A stretch of DNA of 64,000 bases from Variovorax boronicumulans (GCF_030812215.1 NZ_JAUSSG010000008.1:367375-431374); one strand, 5' to 3'. Counted from the first letter of the stretch, positions 53,826 through 63,513 are shown. Program-made: numbers and translations. The notes: a model not told the origin generated them from the letters alone.

Positions 53826-55547
53826 CTAGAACTCCGCCCCCTCGACCAGGAAGCGCAGGCGCCGCACGCCCTGCCACTCGTCCGCATCGAGCCGGAACGC
53901 GAGCTTCACCTTCGGCGGCAACGGTTCGGTGTGGCTGAACCAGATCGCATCGATCGGCTGACCCTGGTGCCGGAGCTTGAGCGCCAGGTGCTTCTCGCCC
54001 ACGAGGCGCTGCGACACCACCTCCACCTCTTCGCTGAAGGTCGGCGGTGCAAAGCCCTGGCCCCACACCTCGCGGTGCAGCGTGTCCACGAGGTCGATGC
54101 GCATGTATTCGCGCGCGATCGGCCCGTCGGTCTCGATCTGCCGCGTGAGCGCCGATGCCGCCAGCCATTCGCCGGCCACCTGCGCGAGCGCCTGCTCGAA
54201 GGTCTTGAAATGCTCGCGCGCCACGGTGCAGCCCGCCGCCATCGCATGCCCGCCGAAGCGCAGCAGCACGCCCGGATGGCGCTTGGCCACCAGATCGAGC
54301 GCATCGCGCAGATGAAAGCCCGGAATCGACCGGCCCGAGCCCTTGAGCTCCTCTTCCTTGCCCGGCGCGCCGCTCGCGGCGAACACGAAGGTCGGGCGAT
54401 GGAAACGGTCCTTGATGCGCGAGGCCACGATGCCGACCACGCCTTCATGGAAGTTCGCATCGAACACGCTGATGGCCGGCGGCGGCGCCTCGATGCCTTC
54501 GCCGTCGGTGGCGAAGAGCGATTCGGCCAGCAGCAGCGCCTGGTCGCGCATGCCGCCTTCGATGTCGCGCCGCTCGCGGTTGATGCCGTCGAGCATGCGC
54601 GCGAGTTCGTCGGCGCGGCCGGCATCGTCGGTCAGCAGGCACTCGATGCCGAGCGTCATGTCGGCGAGCCGGCCCGCAGCATTGATGCGCGGGCCGAGGG
54701 CGAAGCCGAAGTCGAAGGTGGTGGCAGCCGAAGCGGTGCGGCCCGCGGCCTTGAAGAGCGCGGCCACGCCCGCGGGCATCGCGCCCGCGCGGATGCGGCG
54801 CAGGCCCTGTGCGACGAGGCGGCGGTTGTTGGCGTCGAGCTTCACCACGTCGGCGACGGTGCCCAGCGCCACCAGCGGCAAGAGCGCGTCGAGCTTGGGC
54901 TGCGTCGCCACGTCGAACACGCCGCGCGTGCGCAACTCGGAGCGCAGTGCGAGCAGCACGTAGAACATGACGCCGACGCCGGCGATGCTCTTGCTCTCGA
55001 AGTCGCAGCCGGGCTGGTTCGGATTCACCAGCACGTCGGCGGCGGGCAGTTCGGGGCCGGGCAGGTGGTGGTCGGTCACCAGCACCTGCAGGCCGCGCGC
55101 CTTCGCGGCAGCCACGCCTTCGACGCTGGCGATGCCGTTGTCCACGGTGATCAGCATGTCGGCGCCGCTGTCGGCCACGCGCTCGGCAATCGGCGGCGTG
55201 AGGCCGTAGCCGTCGACCACGCGGTCGGGCACGAGGTAGCTCACGTGCTTGGCGCCCAGGAGGCGCAGGCCGCGCACGCCGACCGCGCAGGCGGTGGCGC
55301 CGTCGCAGTCGTAGTCGGCCACGATGCACAGGCGCTTGTCCTCGGCCATGGCGTCGGCCAGCAGCACGGCGGCTTCGCGCGTGCCGCGCAGGGTGGCGGG
55401 AAGCAGCAGGCGCGCGAGGCCGTCGTCGAGTTCGTCCTTGGCCATCACGCCGCGCGCGGCAAAGAGGCGCGCGAGCAGCGGATGCACGCCGGCCTGCTCC
55501 AGGGCCCAGACGGTGCGCGGGGGAATGTCGCGGGCGATGATCTTCAC
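53826..55547 (-). CDS. recJ: Single-stranded-DNA-specific exonuclease RecJ
   Basis: 5'-3' single-strand exonuclease of recombination and mismatch repair. The 573-aa product has the DHH-family motifs VADYDCDGATA near residue 78, MLITVDNG, and VTDHHLPG. The DHHA1-type region has RFGGHAMAAGCTV near residue 430. C-terminal OB-like domain follows. Length matches the family. Its start overlaps the stop of the upstream gene by 4 bases (ATGA). Confidence 0.96.
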   Translation of the reverse strand: MKIIARDIPPRTVWALEQAGVHPLLARLFAARGVMAKDELDDGLARLLLPATLRGTREAAVLLADAMAEDKRLCIVADYDCDGATACAVGVRGLRLLGAKHVSYLVPDRVVDGYGLTPPIAERVADSGADMLITVDNGIASVEGVAAAKARGLQVLVTDHHLPGPELPAADVLVNPNQPGCDFESKSIAGVGVMFYVLLALRSELRTRGVFDVATQPKLDALLPLVALGTVADVVKLDANNRRLVAQGLRRIRAGAMPAGVAALFKAAGRTASAATTFDFGFALGPRINAAGRLADMTLGIECLLTDDAGRADELARMLDGINRERRDIEGGMRDQALLLAESLFATDGEGIEAPPPAISVFDANFHEGVVGIVASRIKDRFHRPTFVFAASGAPGKEEELKGSGRSIPGFHLRDALDLVAKRHPGVLLRFGGHAMAAGCTVAREHFKTFEQALAQVAGEWLAASALTRQIETDGPIAREYMRIDLVDTLHREVWGQGFAPPTFSEEVEVVSQRLVGEKHLALKLRHQGQPIDAIWFSHTEPLPPKVKLAFRLDADEWQGVRRLRFLVEGAEF

Positions 55548-56509
55548 AGCGACTCCAGCACCGCGGCGGCGCGTGTGCGGTCGAACAGGCTCTTTGCCCA
55601 GCGTGCGAGGCCGCGCTGCTGCACGGTGTAGCGCTGCGCAGCGCGGTCGCCGCAGAGCGTGAGCGCCACATCGGCGCCGCGCGTGTAGTCGGCCAGCAGC
55701 GAGGCGATCTCGCCCGCATCGAGCGCTTGCCAGGCCTCGGCCCAGCCCACGCCGTCGTCGCGCAGGGCGGCCACGCGCAGCGCGTCGCTCACGGTTGGCG
55801 CGGGCGCTGCCGGTGTGACGACGCCTTTCAAGGCGCCGGTGCCGCTGAGCCAGAAAGAGTTGATCGGCGGCACGCCGCGCGCGGCGCGGTCATCGTTCAC
55901 GCGCTGCGTATAGAGCAGCATCTGCATCTCGTTCTGCAGGCGGCGCAGCGACCGCGCCGAATCGCCCAGCGGCGACCACTGCGAAATCGGCCAGCCCACC
56001 GCCCGGTCGATGGAGGCGGTGGCGAGGCCGTCGAAGATGCGCGCGCGGGCGAGCCAGCGGCCCGGCGTGGGCGAGGCGTGCAGCGCGATGCCGTCTTCCT
56101 CGAAGAACGGCCGGGCGACCTCCAGCAGCGCGGCCGATTCGTTGGCATCGATTTCGATGGCGGCCGGATCGCCCAGCGCCACGTCGTCGATGCCGACCTG
56201 CCAGTTGCACAGCGTGACGACGCCCCAGCCTTCGGTATCGCCGGACGCGGCCAGGCCGGTGTGCCGGGCCTCCAGCGCGGCCCACGGAATGCAGCCGTCG
56301 GTGGCGGAAATGCCCAGCGCCTTGGCAAGCGCCCGCTCGTGCGGAGGCGAGCGCGTGCTTTCGTCCTGGGTGTCGGTGTCTGCGAGGGAGAGGCGGGAGA
56401 GCAGGGATTCGAGGTTCGGGAGCTTGAGCGCCGACAATGCCGCGCGGCACGCCGGGGAACCGCGGCCGGCGAAGGGGATCAACAAGTGACGTGGGGGGTG
56501 TTCGGCCAT
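55544..56509 (-). CDS. RpfE/phosphoglycerate-mutase-like protein
   Basis: The 321-aa cytoplasmic protein begins MAEHPPRHLLIPFAGRGSPACRAAL and contains LGISATDGCIPWAALEARHTGLAAS and GVPPINSFWLSGTGAL, features I associate with the family often labelled RpfE or cofactor-independent phosphoglycerate mutase-like. The family sits next to recJ in many betaproteobacteria, as here. Catalytic residues of a true mutase are not evident, so the reaction is unknown. The ATG at 56509 is preferred to 56554. Confidence 0.65.
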   Translation of the reverse strand: MAEHPPRHLLIPFAGRGSPACRAALSALKLPNLESLLSRLSLADTDTQDESTRSPPHERALAKALGISATDGCIPWAALEARHTGLAASGDTEGWGVVTLCNWQVGIDDVALGDPAAIEIDANESAALLEVARPFFEEDGIALHASPTPGRWLARARIFDGLATASIDRAVGWPISQWSPLGDSARSLRRLQNEMQMLLYTQRVNDDRAARGVPPINSFWLSGTGALKGVVTPAAPAPTVSDALRVAALRDDGVGWAEAWQALDAGEIASLLADYTRGADVALTLCGDRAAQRYTVQQRGLARWAKSLFDRTRAAAVLESL

Positions 56510-56569
56510 CCCTCTATTGTCCCGGAAGCCCCCAAACGTTTCGGGATGCCACAATTCCGCCGTATATGA

Positions 56570-56650
56570 CCTACCCCCTCGCTCCTCGCTTCGTGTATTC
56601 GCCGCCCCCCAAGGGCGGGCAAATTTCCCTTGAGGCGGCTCGGCAGGAAA
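56570..56650. repeat. Intergenic repeat with hairpin upstream of lolC
   Basis: The segment contains CCCCCTCGCTCCTCGCTTCG, a CCGCCCCCCAAGGGCGGG hairpin and an imperfect inverted repeat (AAATTTCCC...GGAAATTT). It resembles the mobile palindromic repeats scattered between genes in Comamonadaceae. It lies immediately upstream of lolC and may affect its expression. Confidence 0.5.
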
Positions 56651-56654
56651 TTTG

Positions 56655-57911
56655 ATGCGACTCCCTTATGAATTGCAGCTCGGCTGGCGCTACACGCGCG
56701 CAGGACGGGCAACGCGGCGCAACGGCTTCATCTCCTTCATCTCCGGTGTCTCGATGCTCGGCATCGCCCTGGGCGTGGCGGCGCTGATCATTGTGCTCAG
56801 TGTGATGAACGGCTTCCAGAAAGAGGTGCGCGACCGCATGCTCGGCGTGGTGTCGCACATCGAGATCTTCTCGCGCGACGGGCAGGCGCTGCAGAGCCTG
56901 GAAGAAATCATGGCCGCCGCGCGCAAGAACCCCGAGGTCATCGGCGCGGCGCCTTTCATCAACACGCAGGCGCTGATCGCGCGCGGCGAGGACATGAAGG
57001 GCGCGATCGTCCGCGGCATCGACCCCAAGCTCGAACCCGAAGTGACCGACACCGGCGGCATCGCGAGCAAGGGCACGTTCGACAAGCTGGTGCCGGGCGA
57101 ATTCGGCATCGTGCTGGGCATCGAGCTCGCGCGTTCGATGTTCGTGCAGCCGGGCGACAAGGTCACGCTGGTCGCGCCCGGCGGGCAGGTCACGCCGGCC
57201 GGCGTGGTGCCGCGCCTGAAGCAGTTCACCGTGGTGGGCACCTTCGATTCGGGTCACTACGAGTACGACTCGGCGCTCGCGATGGTCCACGAGCAGGACG
57301 CAGCCAAGGTGTTCCGCCTCGAAGGCCCGACCGGCATTCGCCTGAAGCTCAAGGACCTGAACGAGGCCCGCGACGTGGCCGACCAGCTGGCCGTGAGCCT
57401 GCCGGGCGAATTCCTGATCCGCGACTGGACGCGGCAGAACAAGACGTGGTTCGCGGCCGTGCAGGTCGAGAAACGCATGATGTTCATCATCCTCACGCTG
57501 ATCGTGGCGGTGGCCGCGTTCAACCTGGTTTCCACGCTCGTGATGACGGTGACCGACAAGCGCGCCGACATCGCCATCCTGCGCACGCTGGGCAGCTCGC
57601 CGCGCAGCATCATGGGCATCTTCGTGGTGCAGGGCGCGATGGTGGGCGTGATCGGCACCGTGGCCGGCCTGCTGTTGGGCCTGGGCATCGCCTACAACAT
57701 CGACGTGATCGTGCCTTTCCTCGAACAGCTCTTCCACGCGAGCTTTTTGCCCAAGGACATCTACCTGATCAGCAAGATGCCGAGCGACCCGCAGCAGAGC
57801 GACATCATGCCCATCGCGATCATCTCCCTCATCCTGGCCTTCCTTGCAACGCTGTACCCGAGCTGGCGCGCCAGTCGCGTCAACCCCGCGGAGGCGCTGC
57901 GCTATGAGTGA
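56655..57911 (+). CDS. lolC: Lipoprotein-releasing ABC permease LolC/E
   Basis: Inner-membrane subunit that releases outer-membrane lipoproteins to LolA. The 418-aa product has the family N terminus (PYELQLGWRYTRAGRATRRNGFISFISGVSMLGIALGVAALIIVLSVMNGFQKE), a large periplasmic domain (about 50-270) and three C-terminal helices ending SWRASRVNPAEALRYE. Only one permease gene is present, so it may act as a LolF-like homodimer; LolC and LolE cannot be told apart here. It overlaps lolD by 8 bases. Confidence 0.94.
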   Translation: MRLPYELQLGWRYTRAGRATRRNGFISFISGVSMLGIALGVAALIIVLSVMNGFQKEVRDRMLGVVSHIEIFSRDGQALQSLEEIMAAARKNPEVIGAAPFINTQALIARGEDMKGAIVRGIDPKLEPEVTDTGGIASKGTFDKLVPGEFGIVLGIELARSMFVQPGDKVTLVAPGGQVTPAGVVPRLKQFTVVGTFDSGHYEYDSALAMVHEQDAAKVFRLEGPTGIRLKLKDLNEARDVADQLAVSLPGEFLIRDWTRQNKTWFAAVQVEKRMMFIILTLIVAVAAFNLVSTLVMTVTDKRADIAILRTLGSSPRSIMGIFVVQGAMVGVIGTVAGLLLGLGIAYNIDVIVPFLEQLFHASFLPKDIYLISKMPSDPQQSDIMPIAIISLILAFLATLYPSWRASRVNPAEALRYE

Positions 57912-58581
57912 AGTGGTATTGAAGGCCCGTGGCCTCACCAAGCGTTTTCACGAGGGCCGCATCGACCTCACCGTGCTGCATGGCGTGGACCTGGACGTGC
58001 ATGCCGGCGAAACGCTGGCCATCGTCGGCGCATCCGGTTCCGGCAAAAGCACGCTGCTGCACCTGATGGGCGGTCTCGATTCGCCGACCTCGGGCAAGGT
58101 CGAGTTGCTCGGCAAGGACATCGCGCATGCCGACGCCGCGGAGCAGGGGCGCCTGCGCAACCAGCACCTCGGGTTCGTCTACCAGTTCCACCACTTGCTG
58201 CCGGAATTCAGCGCGCTGGACAACGTGGCGATGCCGCTGAAGATCCGCCGCGTCGAGTCGTCGCAGGCGGCGCAGGCGGCCGCGAAGATCCTTGCGAGCG
58301 TCGGCCTGGGTGAGCGTCTTCACCATCGTCCGGCCGAGCTCTCGGGCGGCGAGCGCCAGCGCGTGGCCATTGCGCGTGCACTGGTCACGCAGCCCGCATG
58401 CGTGCTGGCTGACGAGCCCACCGGCAACCTCGACCGCAGCACCGCCGACACGGTGTTCGACCTGATGCTCGACCTCGCGCATCGGCACGGCACGGCTTTC
58501 GTGATGGTCACGCACGACCAGGAGCTGGCCAAGCGCTGCGACCGCGTGCTGCAGCTGGTGGCGGGGCGGCTCGCGGGCTGA
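57904..58581 (+). CDS. lolD: Lipoprotein-releasing ABC ATPase LolD
   Basis: The 225-aa ATPase has Walker A GASGSGKST near residue 42, signature LSGGERQR, Walker B VLADEPTGNLD and the H-loop VTHD. GFVYQFHHLLPEFSALDNVAMPL is the LolD-specific Q-loop region. It powers lipoprotein sorting with the permease encoded just upstream. Faces a convergent sigma gene 39 bases away, across a weak hairpin. Confidence 0.96.
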   Translation: MSEVVLKARGLTKRFHEGRIDLTVLHGVDLDVHAGETLAIVGASGSGKSTLLHLMGGLDSPTSGKVELLGKDIAHADAAEQGRLRNQHLGFVYQFHHLLPEFSALDNVAMPLKIRRVESSQAAQAAAKILASVGLGERLHHRPAELSGGERQRVAIARALVTQPACVLADEPTGNLDRSTADTVFDLMLDLAHRHGTAFVMVTHDQELAKRCDRVLQLVAGRLAG

Positions 58582-58620
58582 TCCGGTTTTCTCCCTTCCT
58601 TCCCTTTCGGGGGGAGGGAG

Positions 58621-59385
58621 TCAGTGCAGGGACTCTTCGGTTTCCCGCGCATCCAGCGGCAACACGCACAGCACCTTGCCACCCAGGGTCAGCACGAGGC
58701 CGAGCTGTCCGCCGATCTGCATCACCTGGCACACCACGCGCGGTGCATCGGACCCGGGTGCCGTCGAAGCCGACATGGCGAGCGCACGCGCCGGCGGCTG
58801 CCGCAGCATCGCGAACAGCGTTCGCGCATCGCAGTCGTGCAGCGCCTGCCGGTACACATGGAAGACCGCTTCAGCGCTGCGTTCTTCCACGTCCCGGTCG
58901 TCCTGCCGCAGCCGCAGCAACGCACGATGCAGTTGCTGCCGGCAAGCCGCCTCGGTCTTGCCACTGGCCTGTGCGATTTCCTTGAAGCTGGCTTCGAACA
59001 CTTCGCGCAGCAGCACCGCGGCGCCATCGGCCGGGCTCAATCGCATGGCCAGTAGCCGCAGGGCGCGATCGATCTCTTGAGCCATGGCGGCGCGGTCTTC
59101 GGTCGAGGCGGTTTCGGGAGGCGCTGCCGATGCCTTCGCATCGGAAAGCCACTGCCGCATCCAGTTGCGCCGCCGCAACCGGTCGATGGCGAGGTTCTGC
59201 ATGACGGTCGTCAGCCAGGCTTGGGCTGCATCGAGGGTGGGCCGATCGCCTTCCTCGAGCGCGCGCAGGTAGGTGTCCTGCACCACGTCTTCGGCTTCGG
59301 CCTTTTCGCCCAGCATGCGGGCCGCTGCGCGAACCAGCCGGCTTCGCATTGCCGGCAATTGCGAGAGATAGCGTTCATCGAGCAT
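58621..59385 (-). CDS. ECF-type sigma factor with C-terminal extension
   Basis: The 254-aa product has sigma region 2 (LVRAAARMLGEKAEAEDVVQDTYLRALE, LTTVMQNLAIDRLRRRNWMRQWL) and region 4 (LSPADGAAVLLREVFEASFKEIAQASGKTEAACRQQLHRALLRLRQ). About 85 further residues follow (AEAVFHVYRQALHDCDARTLFAMLR...), like SnoaL-tailed ECF41/SigJ-type sigma factors. Such tails usually regulate the factor's own activity. Start at 59385; a longer frame exists upstream but runs over the divergent protease gene's leader. Confidence 0.85.
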   Translation of the reverse strand: MLDERYLSQLPAMRSRLVRAAARMLGEKAEAEDVVQDTYLRALEEGDRPTLDAAQAWLTTVMQNLAIDRLRRRNWMRQWLSDAKASAAPPETASTEDRAAMAQEIDRALRLLAMRLSPADGAAVLLREVFEASFKEIAQASGKTEAACRQQLHRALLRLRQDDRDVEERSAEAVFHVYRQALHDCDARTLFAMLRQPPARALAMSASTAPGSDAPRVVCQVMQIGGQLGLVLTLGGKVLCVLPLDARETEESLH

Positions 59386-59472
59386 CGGCGCAGCTTGCCA
59401 CAGCCCCTGCAATGTCACGAAACTGTGGACTTGTTCGTCAAGACAGTTCAACCACAGGAGTTTTTCTTGATC

Positions 59473-60066
59473 ATGGAAACCGACGACGACACCCAGCCCG
59501 CGGCCACGGCCGAGCCGCGCAACTCCTACCTGGAGGAAAAGGCGTTCAAATCGCGCACGCTCTTGATCTTCGGCAGCATCACCGACTCGGTGGCCGCCGA
59601 CGTGACCCGCCGGCTCATTGCGCTGGACGCCGACAACGCCGAGAAACCCATCGACATCCTCGTGAGCTCGCCCGGCGGACACCTGGAGTCGGGCGATGCG
59701 ATCCACGACATCGTGCGTTTCATCAGCGCGCCGGTGAACATGATCGGCACCGGCTGGGTCGGCAGCGCCGCCACGCACCTGTTTCTCGCGGCCCCGCGCG
59801 AGCGGCGCGTGTGCCTGCCGAACACGCGCTTTTTGATCCACCAGCCCAGCGGCGGCGCGGGCGGGCAGGCGACCGACATCGCGATCCAGGCGCAGGAAAT
59901 CATCAAGGCCCGCCAGCGCATCGCCCACGAGATCGCACGCGAGACCGGCAAGCCCATCGACGTGGTGCTGGCCGACATCGAGCGCGACCGCTGGCTCTCG
60001 GCCGAGGAGGCGGTGGAGTACGGGCTGGTCTCGCGGATCATCCAGCGCAAGACCGAGCTGAAGTAG
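59473..60066 (+). CDS. ClpP-like serine protease subunit
   Basis: The 197-aa product has the ClpP fold: DILVSSPGGHLESGDAIHDIVRFI, the nucleophile serine in TGWVGSAATHLFLAA (usual ClpP reads GxAASMG), the histidine in FLIHQPSGGAGGQATD, and the handle helix region. It lacks the propeptide of housekeeping ClpP. The altered active-site loop suggests a second, specialised ClpP paralog. ATG at 59473; a TTG at 59467 is better spaced from the AGGAG site at about 59456 and may be the true start. Divergent from the ECF sigma gene. Confidence 0.85.
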   Translation: METDDDTQPAATAEPRNSYLEEKAFKSRTLLIFGSITDSVAADVTRRLIALDADNAEKPIDILVSSPGGHLESGDAIHDIVRFISAPVNMIGTGWVGSAATHLFLAAPRERRVCLPNTRFLIHQPSGGAGGQATDIAIQAQEIIKARQRIAHEIARETGKPIDVVLADIERDRWLSAEEAVEYGLVSRIIQRKTELK

Positions 60067-60078
60067 CCGATCGGCAGG

Positions 60079-60465
60079 TTACTTCGGCTTGTAGGCCACC
60101 ACGTCGATCTCGACCTTCGCATCGACCATCAGCCGCGCCTCGGTGGTCGAGCGGGCCGGCTTGTTCTCGCCGAAGTAGCTCATGTAGATGCGGTTGAAGG
60201 CACCAAAGTCGCGCGCGTCGTGCAGCCAGACGGTGCTCTTGCACACGTCGTCGAGCGTGGCGCCGGCCAGCGCGAGCACTTTCTTCAGGTTTTCCATCAC
60301 CTGGCGCGTCTGCGCCTCGATGCCGCCCACCACGATCTCGCCGTCGGCATTGGCGGGCACCTGGCCCGACACATAGATGAAGTCGCCCGCGCGCACGGCC
60401 GGGGAGAAAGGGCGGGCCTGGCGGTCCGAGGCGACGGGCGGGGCGCCGAGGTATTCGAGAGGCAT
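60079..60465 (-). CDS. RidA/YjgF-family protein
   Basis: The 128-aa product has the family layout: PFSPAVRAGDFIYVSGQVPANADGEIV, IEAQTRQVMENLKKVLALAGATLDDVCKSTVWL, and the C-terminal ARSTTEARLMVDAKVEIDVVAY with the substrate-binding Arg. RidA proteins hydrolyse reactive enamine/imine intermediates. Divergent from the peptide transporter operon that starts at 60658, which hints at use in amino-acid or peptide catabolism. Confidence 0.93.
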   Translation of the reverse strand: MPLEYLGAPPVASDRQARPFSPAVRAGDFIYVSGQVPANADGEIVVGGIEAQTRQVMENLKKVLALAGATLDDVCKSTVWLHDARDFGAFNRIYMSYFGENKPARSTTEARLMVDAKVEIDVVAYKPK

Positions 60466-60657
60466 GGGAGAACTCCTGAAATGAGTGGAATGAAAGGAAA
60501 TGGGATCGCAAGTATCGATCCAATCTGAAAATCTATTTCAGAATAACCCTTGAACAAGGGTTAACACGGATGATTTGGCATGAATACTGCTTCAAAGTCC
60601 GGGCCGAAAAGAAAATTTCTTTCAAAAACCCTGCCCGACCCCACGAAGGAGTTCTCC

Positions 60658-62241
60658 ATGCCCCATGCCGCCCCCGCCGGTCTTGTCCAGCGCCTGCCCA
60701 AGCTGTCGAAGCGCAGCCTGCTGGGTGCGTCTCTCCTCGCGATGCTGTGCGCGGCGCTGCCGCATCACGAGGCGCATGCCCAGGGGCCGCGCAACTTCGC
60801 CACGCTCGCGATGGTGGCCGAGCCGCAGACGCTCGACCCGATGGCATCGACCGCCGACCTGGTCGGAACGATCATGCAGCACGTGTACGAGACGCTCTAC
60901 ACCTTCGATGCCAAGTGGAACGTGGTGCCCATGCTGGCCGAGACCATGCCGAAGATCTCCGCCGACGGCAAGACCTACGCGATCACCCTGCGCAAGGGCG
61001 TGATGCTGCACAACGGCCGCGAGCTCAACGCCGATGATGTGGTGGCCAGCCTGCAGCGCTGGATGGACCAGTCGCCGCGCGGCAAGGCCGTGGGCAAGGA
61101 AATCGAGAGCCTGAAGGCCAAGGGCCCGCTCGCCGTGGAGATCGTGCTGAAGGCGCCGTATGCGCCGCTGCTCTCGCAGCTCGCGCTGCCCAGCGGCATG
61201 GCCGCGATCATGGCCAAGGATTCCATCGCCTCGCCGCTGAAGGAGTTCGTGGGCACCGGCCCCTACAAGTTCAAGGAGCGCCGCCCCGACCAGTTCGTGC
61301 TGCTCACCCGCTTCGACAAGTACGCGGCGCGCAAGGAGCCCGCGAGCGGCTACGGCGGCAAGCGCGAGGCGGCGATCGAGGAGCTGCGCTTCGTGCCCGT
61401 GCCCAACGCCAGCACGCGTGTCGAGGGCGCGCTCGCGGGCCAGTACGACTTCGCCGACCTGCTGCCGGTGGAAGCGCTGCCGCGCCTGGAGAAGTCGGGC
61501 GGCAAGACCGTGCCGATCATGACGCCGTCGTTCGGCTTCCCCTACCTCGTGCTCAACACCAAGGAAGGCGTGGCCGCCAGCCAGCCGGTGCGCCAGGCCA
61601 TCCAGACCGCGCTCGGCGAAGGCGAGATGCTCGCCGCCGGTTTCGGCGACACGCGCTTCTTCGTGGCTGAGGCCAACCACTTCCCCAAGGGCTCGCCGTT
61701 CTATTCGACCGCCGGCGGCGACCAGTACAACCAGCGCAACGCGGCCAAGGCCAAGGAGCTCGCGGCCAAGGCCGGCTACAAGGGCGATCCGATCCGCGTG
61801 CTCACCAGCCGCCAGTACGACTTCCACTACAACATGTCGCTGCTCATGGCCGAGCAACTCAAGCGCGCGGGCTTCAAGGTCGACCTGAACGTGGTCGACT
61901 GGGCCACGCTGGTGCAGCGCCGCAACGATTCGAAGCTCTGGGACATCTACGTGACCCACTCGGGCCAGTTCCCCGAGCCGATGCTCTCGCCGCCGCAACT
62001 GGGCGACGGCGCGCCCGGCTGGTGGGACACGCCCGCCAAGAAGTCGGCGCTGCAGGCCTTCAATGTCGAGAGCGATCCGGCCAAGCGCGGCGCGCTGTGG
62101 GGCAAGGTGCAGCAGGTCGTCTACGACGAGGTGCCGTACATCAACGTCGGCAAGTTCAACGGCCTCTCGGCCAAGAGCCCGGCGCTGGACAACTACACGC
62201 CCGCGACCTGGCCGTTCTTCTGGAACGCGAAGATCAAGTAA
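60658..62241 (+). CDS. Periplasmic peptide-binding protein of an ABC transporter (family 5)
   Basis: The 527-aa product has a signal peptide ending EAHAQG and the family 5 core (AEPQTLDPMASTADLVGTIMQHVYETLY, YAITLRKGVMLHNGRELNADDVVASLQRWMDQ, EFVGTGPYKFKERRPDQFVLLTRF). It binds di/oligopeptides or related solutes. The ATG at 60658 has an AAGGAG site 6 bases ahead; the frame's earlier ATG at 60580 lies in the AT-rich leader. First gene of an operon with a lactonase-like gene and a permease. Confidence 0.92.
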   Translation: MPHAAPAGLVQRLPKLSKRSLLGASLLAMLCAALPHHEAHAQGPRNFATLAMVAEPQTLDPMASTADLVGTIMQHVYETLYTFDAKWNVVPMLAETMPKISADGKTYAITLRKGVMLHNGRELNADDVVASLQRWMDQSPRGKAVGKEIESLKAKGPLAVEIVLKAPYAPLLSQLALPSGMAAIMAKDSIASPLKEFVGTGPYKFKERRPDQFVLLTRFDKYAARKEPASGYGGKREAAIEELRFVPVPNASTRVEGALAGQYDFADLLPVEALPRLEKSGGKTVPIMTPSFGFPYLVLNTKEGVAASQPVRQAIQTALGEGEMLAAGFGDTRFFVAEANHFPKGSPFYSTAGGDQYNQRNAAKAKELAAKAGYKGDPIRVLTSRQYDFHYNMSLLMAEQLKRAGFKVDLNVVDWATLVQRRNDSKLWDIYVTHSGQFPEPMLSPPQLGDGAPGWWDTPAKKSALQAFNVESDPAKRGALWGKVQQVVYDEVPYINVGKFNGLSAKSPALDNYTPATWPFFWNAKIK

Positions 62242-62256
62242 GCAGGAGCCGCAGCC

Positions 62257-63513
62257 ATGCCATCGCGTCGCCAACTTCTGCAAGCCAGCGCATTGGCCTC
62301 CGGTCTCGGAGCCCTGGGCCTCACGGCCTCCACCGCACAGGCCGCAACCTCCGGCCCTGTCTACGCCTACGTCGGCACCTACAGCGACGGCGGCAAGCCG
62401 TGGCGCGGCGGGCGCGGCCTCGGCGTCCACCAGTTCGTGATGGACAGCGCGACCGGCGCGCTCAAGCCCATCCCCGGTGCGCCGCAAGCCGTTGCAAGCA
62501 CGGGCAGCGACGCCAAGCTGCGCAACCCCGCATCGCTCGCGCGGCACCCGAAGCTGCCGATGCTCTATGCGGCCAATGAGTTCGAGGCGGGCTCCGTCTC
62601 GGCCTTTCGCATCGGCGCGAACGGCGCGCTGTCGTTCGTGGCCGAGATGGCCTGCGGCGGCAAGGACCCGGCGTACGTCAGCGTGCATCCGGATGGCCGC
62701 TTTCTCTTCACCGCGAACTACGCGAGCGGCGACGTGAGCGTGATCGCGCTGCGCACCGACGGCGGCTTCGATTCGGATGTCGCAGCCGTCGTCTACAAGG
62801 ACGCAGCAGCCTGCGGCGCCACGCCCTGCAAGCCGGGCGCCGACGTGGTGCCGGCAGCGGCCCGCTCGCACGAAGGCTTTGCCACGAGCGACCACGACGG
62901 CCCGCACGCGCACATGGTGCACAGCGACCCGACGGGCAACTTCGTGCTGGTTGCCGACCTTGGCCTCGACCGCGTGATCTCGTACCGCTTCGACCGCAAG
63001 ACCGGCGTGCTGAGCCAGCCCAGCACCGTCGCGGTTTCGGAAAGCTCGGGCGCGCGCCACTTCGTCTTTCACCCGAACGGCAAGTGGCTCTACCTCGTGA
63101 ACGAAGAGGCCTCGACCATCGCCTTCATGCGCTACGACAGCGCCACCGGCGTGCTCACGCTGGTGAGCGAAACCTCGGCGCTGCCGCAAGGCTTCAAGGG
63201 CACCAGCTACGCCTCGGGCATCCGCATGCTGCCGGACGGCCAGCACTTCGTGTCGCTGAACCGCCTGCACGATTCGATCTCGCTCTTCAAGATCGACGCC
63301 CGCACCGGCGCCCCCACGCTCGTGCGCGAGGAGTGGACGCGCGGCAACTACCCGCGCAGCTGCACGCTCGATCCGAGCGGCCGTTTTCTCTATGTGTGCC
63401 ACAACAAGCAGGGCGACAACGTCACGGTCTTCCGCGTGAAGAAGGGCGACATCCAGTTCACCGGCCAGTACGTGGCAGTGGGCAGCGCAGCCGCCATCGA
63501 GTTCTCGTCGTGA
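62257..63513 (+). CDS. Lactonase-family beta-propeller protein, exported
   Basis: The 418-aa product has a twin-arginine-like signal (SRRQLLQASALASGLGALGLTAS, cleavage near AQAA) and repeated propeller blades: VYAYVGTYSDGGKP, PDGRFLFTANYASGDVSVIALR, PNGKWLYLVNEEASTIAFMRYD and PSGRFLYVCHNKQGDNVTVFRV. These are features of the 6-phosphogluconolactonase/YbhE-type seven-bladed family. The sugar or lactone substrate is unknown; periplasmic export argues against a pentose-phosphate role. It shares one base with the permease start. Confidence 0.88.
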   Translation: MPSRRQLLQASALASGLGALGLTASTAQAATSGPVYAYVGTYSDGGKPWRGGRGLGVHQFVMDSATGALKPIPGAPQAVASTGSDAKLRNPASLARHPKLPMLYAANEFEAGSVSAFRIGANGALSFVAEMACGGKDPAYVSVHPDGRFLFTANYASGDVSVIALRTDGGFDSDVAAVVYKDAAACGATPCKPGADVVPAAARSHEGFATSDHDGPHAHMVHSDPTGNFVLVADLGLDRVISYRFDRKTGVLSQPSTVAVSESSGARHFVFHPNGKWLYLVNEEASTIAFMRYDSATGVLTLVSETSALPQGFKGTSYASGIRMLPDGQHFVSLNRLHDSISLFKIDARTGAPTLVREEWTRGNYPRSCTLDPSGRFLYVCHNKQGDNVTVFRVKKGDIQFTGQYVAVGSAAAIEFSS

